Origin: Clavibacter phaseoli
Lineage (GTDB): Bacteria > Actinomycetota > Actinomycetes > Actinomycetales > Microbacteriaceae
Direction: 5' to 3'
Assembly (NCBI RefSeq): GCF_021922925.1
Contig: NZ_CP040786.1
Coordinates: 2,232,001 to 2,296,000, forward strand
Length of the DNA: 64,000 bases
Made by a program: the position numbers and the translations under genes. Each line of letters opens with the position of its first letter. Position 1 is the stretch's first letter. Shown here piece by piece: positions 62,794 through 64,000 of the stretch. Below the pieces are notes generated by a model. That model saw only the letters and a program-made list of their open reading frames with translations, searched no databases and had not been told where the DNA came from.

Positions 62794-63325
62794 CGGGAGC
62801 CCACCCGCCCTGCTCCTGAACGGCACCTACGGCGTCGGCAAGAGCGCCGTGCTCGATCATCTCGGCGACCTGCTCGCCGAGGCCGGTAGGCCGTTCAGCC
62901 TGATGGACGTCGACTGGTTCCACCGGTCCTGGCCGCCCGCGCCGTGGGATCCCGAGAACGTCGCCGTCGAGGCGCGGGCGATAGCCGCGACGTGGGCGCT
63001 GTTCCAGGAGGCCGGTCCGCGGCAGCTCGTGGTCAGCGGGGTGGTCGAGGAGCGCGCCGACGTCGACCGGTACCGCGACGCGCTCGGGATCGACGTGCGG
63101 TGCGTGCTCCTCACCGCGTCGTCCGCGGTCGTCGAGGCGCGCCTGCGCACCCGCTACGACGACGACAGGCGCGCCGCACGCGACTGGCACCTGGCCCGCC
63201 ACGCGGACCTGGCCACGCAGATCGAGACGTCCGACCTCCACGAGGCCGCGATCGCGACCGACGGCCGGACCCCGCGGGATGTCGCGCGGGCCGTGCTCGA
63301 CGCGCTCGACGCCGCCGGCCGGTAA
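62786..63325 (+). CDS. P-loop kinase-like protein
   Basis: A 179-residue AAA/adenylate-kinase-like protein. Walker A LLLNGTYGVGKSAVLDHLGD at about 9-28, then MDVDWFHRSW (an Asp/His stretch at the substrate site) and an Arg-rich lid RLRTRYDDDRRAARDWHLAR. Resembles small-molecule or nucleotide kinases of actinobacteria; substrate unknown. ATG 62786 lies 8 bases inside the LCP gene, so it is likely co-translated. Confidence 0.75.
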   Translation: MADGSPPALLLNGTYGVGKSAVLDHLGDLLAEAGRPFSLMDVDWFHRSWPPAPWDPENVAVEARAIAATWALFQEAGPRQLVVSGVVEERADVDRYRDALGIDVRCVLLTASSAVVEARLRTRYDDDRRAARDWHLARHADLATQIETSDLHEAAIATDGRTPRDVARAVLDALDAAGR

Positions 63326-63501
63326 GCATCCGGCGACCCACGCGACGCCCACCCGCCGGGTCAGCTTTTCCTCTGTTGCCGTAATATCTGGACCACCACT
63401 CGATGCCCTCACCCGCGGGTCGCCGAGCCGTCCAGGCGGCGGGATCCGGAGGATCCGTGCCCGCGACGGGCACCAGGACGGGACACGGAGGAGGGCAGGG
63501 C
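63326..63501 (+). other. Gene-free stretch before the DUF7882-like gene
   Basis: Contains an AT-rich island with TAATAT at 63382-63387, the best -10-like box by composition in the window, but no convincing -35 element. A long leader of about 110 bases would follow. No terminator hairpin is apparent after the kinase-like gene. Confidence 0.4.
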
Positions 63502-63831
63502 ATGGGCCAGCTGATCTTCGACAGCAGCACCCGCACCACCATCGACGACCGCGCGCTCGCGCACCTGCAGATCGTGATGCTCAACAAGCTCCGCCGCAAG
63601 GAGAGCTTCGCGTTCTCGTGGAAGTACCCGGCGTCCGAGGGCGACGGGCGCAGCACCGTGTGGGTCGCCCCCGAGCTCCCGCTGCACTTCCGGTTCTCGG
63701 GCAGCCGCCCGCCCGCGATCAACCCCGCCTGGGTGGACGTGCTGATGGACAGCGCGAACACCGGCTCCGGGCTGCACCTGCTGCCGGAGCCGCCGCCCGG
63801 CACGGGCTCGCACGCCGAGTCGCCCGACTGA
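63502..63831 (+). CDS. DUF7882-like small protein
   Basis: A 109-residue protein, MGQLIFDSSTRTTIDDRALA at the start, LRRKESFAFSWKYPASEGDG and LHFRFSGSRPPAINPAWVDV. This pattern is common in Microbacteriaceae, often in several copies per genome, and has been mis-annotated as DNA ligase; the function is unknown. I start at ATG 63502 because GGAGGAGGGCAGGG stands just before it; a longer frame from 63403 adds low-complexity Gly/Ala residues. Confidence 0.8.
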   Translation: MGQLIFDSSTRTTIDDRALAHLQIVMLNKLRRKESFAFSWKYPASEGDGRSTVWVAPELPLHFRFSGSRPPAINPAWVDVLMDSANTGSGLHLLPEPPPGTGSHAESPD

Positions 63832-63892
63832 CGGGATCCGCCCACCCGGCGACCCGCCCCGACCACGCCCGCCCCGCACCCCTAGGACCCCC

Positions 63893-64000
63893 ATGGCCCT
63901 CACCAACCTCCCCTACGACGACGAGGCGATCCTCGCCGCCACCGAGTCCGCCACCGTCCTCGCGAAGGAGGTGCGCGACGTGCAGGTCGACTTCGCGAGC
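63893..64000 (+). CDS. Unidentified protein, N-terminal 36 residues (3' end outside window)
   Basis: Frame open to the right edge from ATG 63893: MALTNLPYDDEAILAATESA, then TVLAKEVRDVQVDFAS. Too short to recognise. No clear ribosome binding site; CCCCTAGGACC precedes it. CTAGGA may be a -10-like box at about 63881-63886, 6 bases from the ATG, as in leaderless genes. Confidence 0.5.
   Translation, partial: MALTNLPYDDEAILAATESATVLAKEVRDVQVDFAS

Overview
The window is a compact, very GC-rich chromosomal segment (about 73% by eye) from an actinobacterium. The closest match I can name is the family Microbacteriaceae, most probably Clavibacter. Reasons: GTG starts and 4-base ATGA/GTGA gene overlaps are common; the coproporphyrin-dependent haem pathway is present (actinobacterial HemH with cysteines, HemQ); an MptB-type mannosyltransferase, DUF2510 and DUF3618 proteins and a DUF7882-like small protein are encoded; and there is a DtxR/IdeR-type iron box. 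I see no insertion sequence, prophage, CRISPR array, tRNA or rRNA. The genus is an inference.

Layout. 1-3948: C-terminal end of a Pls/PosA-type single-module peptide synthetase, a coupled M1 aminopeptidase and a phosphopantetheinyl transferase. 3945-9869: a DUF6584-like protein, GNAT, PutA and a divergent LysR regulator. 9955-12371: copper-related CopC, YcnI and a membrane protein. 12447-16948: MarR/OhrR-like regulator, glyoxalase-fold protein, aldose epimerase, DsbA-like thiol protein, AlkA-like glycosylase and a general-stress flavin-binding protein. 17023-23765: a fructose/ribose-type ABC uptake operon with a kinase and two sugar-phosphate isomerases, controlled by a divergent ROK repressor, followed by pfkA. 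24901-28052: quinone-type oxidoreductase, DUF1304, an iron-box haem oxygenase homologue and a secreted-type nuclease fold.

28057-41867 is the haem block. hemQ-hemH-hemC-hemD-hemB-hemL read leftward with chained stop/start overlaps. hemE-hemY also read leftward, and hemA diverges. MptB and small stress-type membrane proteins lie in between. 41864-44287: two GNATs, a Nudix hydrolase, a small membrane protein and a CsbD-like 57-residue protein that is easily missed. 44385-47541: menaquinone genes menE, menB and divergent menC. 47564-52212: a System II cytochrome c maturation operon (histidine phosphatase, ResA-like, CcdA, ResB, CcsB). Haem, menaquinone and cytochrome c maturation together form a respiratory neighbourhood.

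52213-64000: a SigB-like sigma factor, an unknown 70-residue protein, a UvrA-like ABC protein, a DUF2510 membrane protein, 5-oxoprolinase pxpABC, an archaeal-type AspRS, an LCP-family cell-wall ligase, a P-loop kinase-like protein, a DUF7882-like protein and the start of an unidentified gene.

Two window-wide signals stand out. First, many genes have a TANNNT -10 box 5 to 8 bases before the start codon, which implies leaderless transcripts and settles several start codons (hemA, hemQ, pfkA). Second, the palindrome GGATCC is heavily over-represented in all reading frames, in the manner of the cyanobacterial HIP1 repeat. The most unusual single gene is the haem oxygenase homologue, which lacks the axial histidine.
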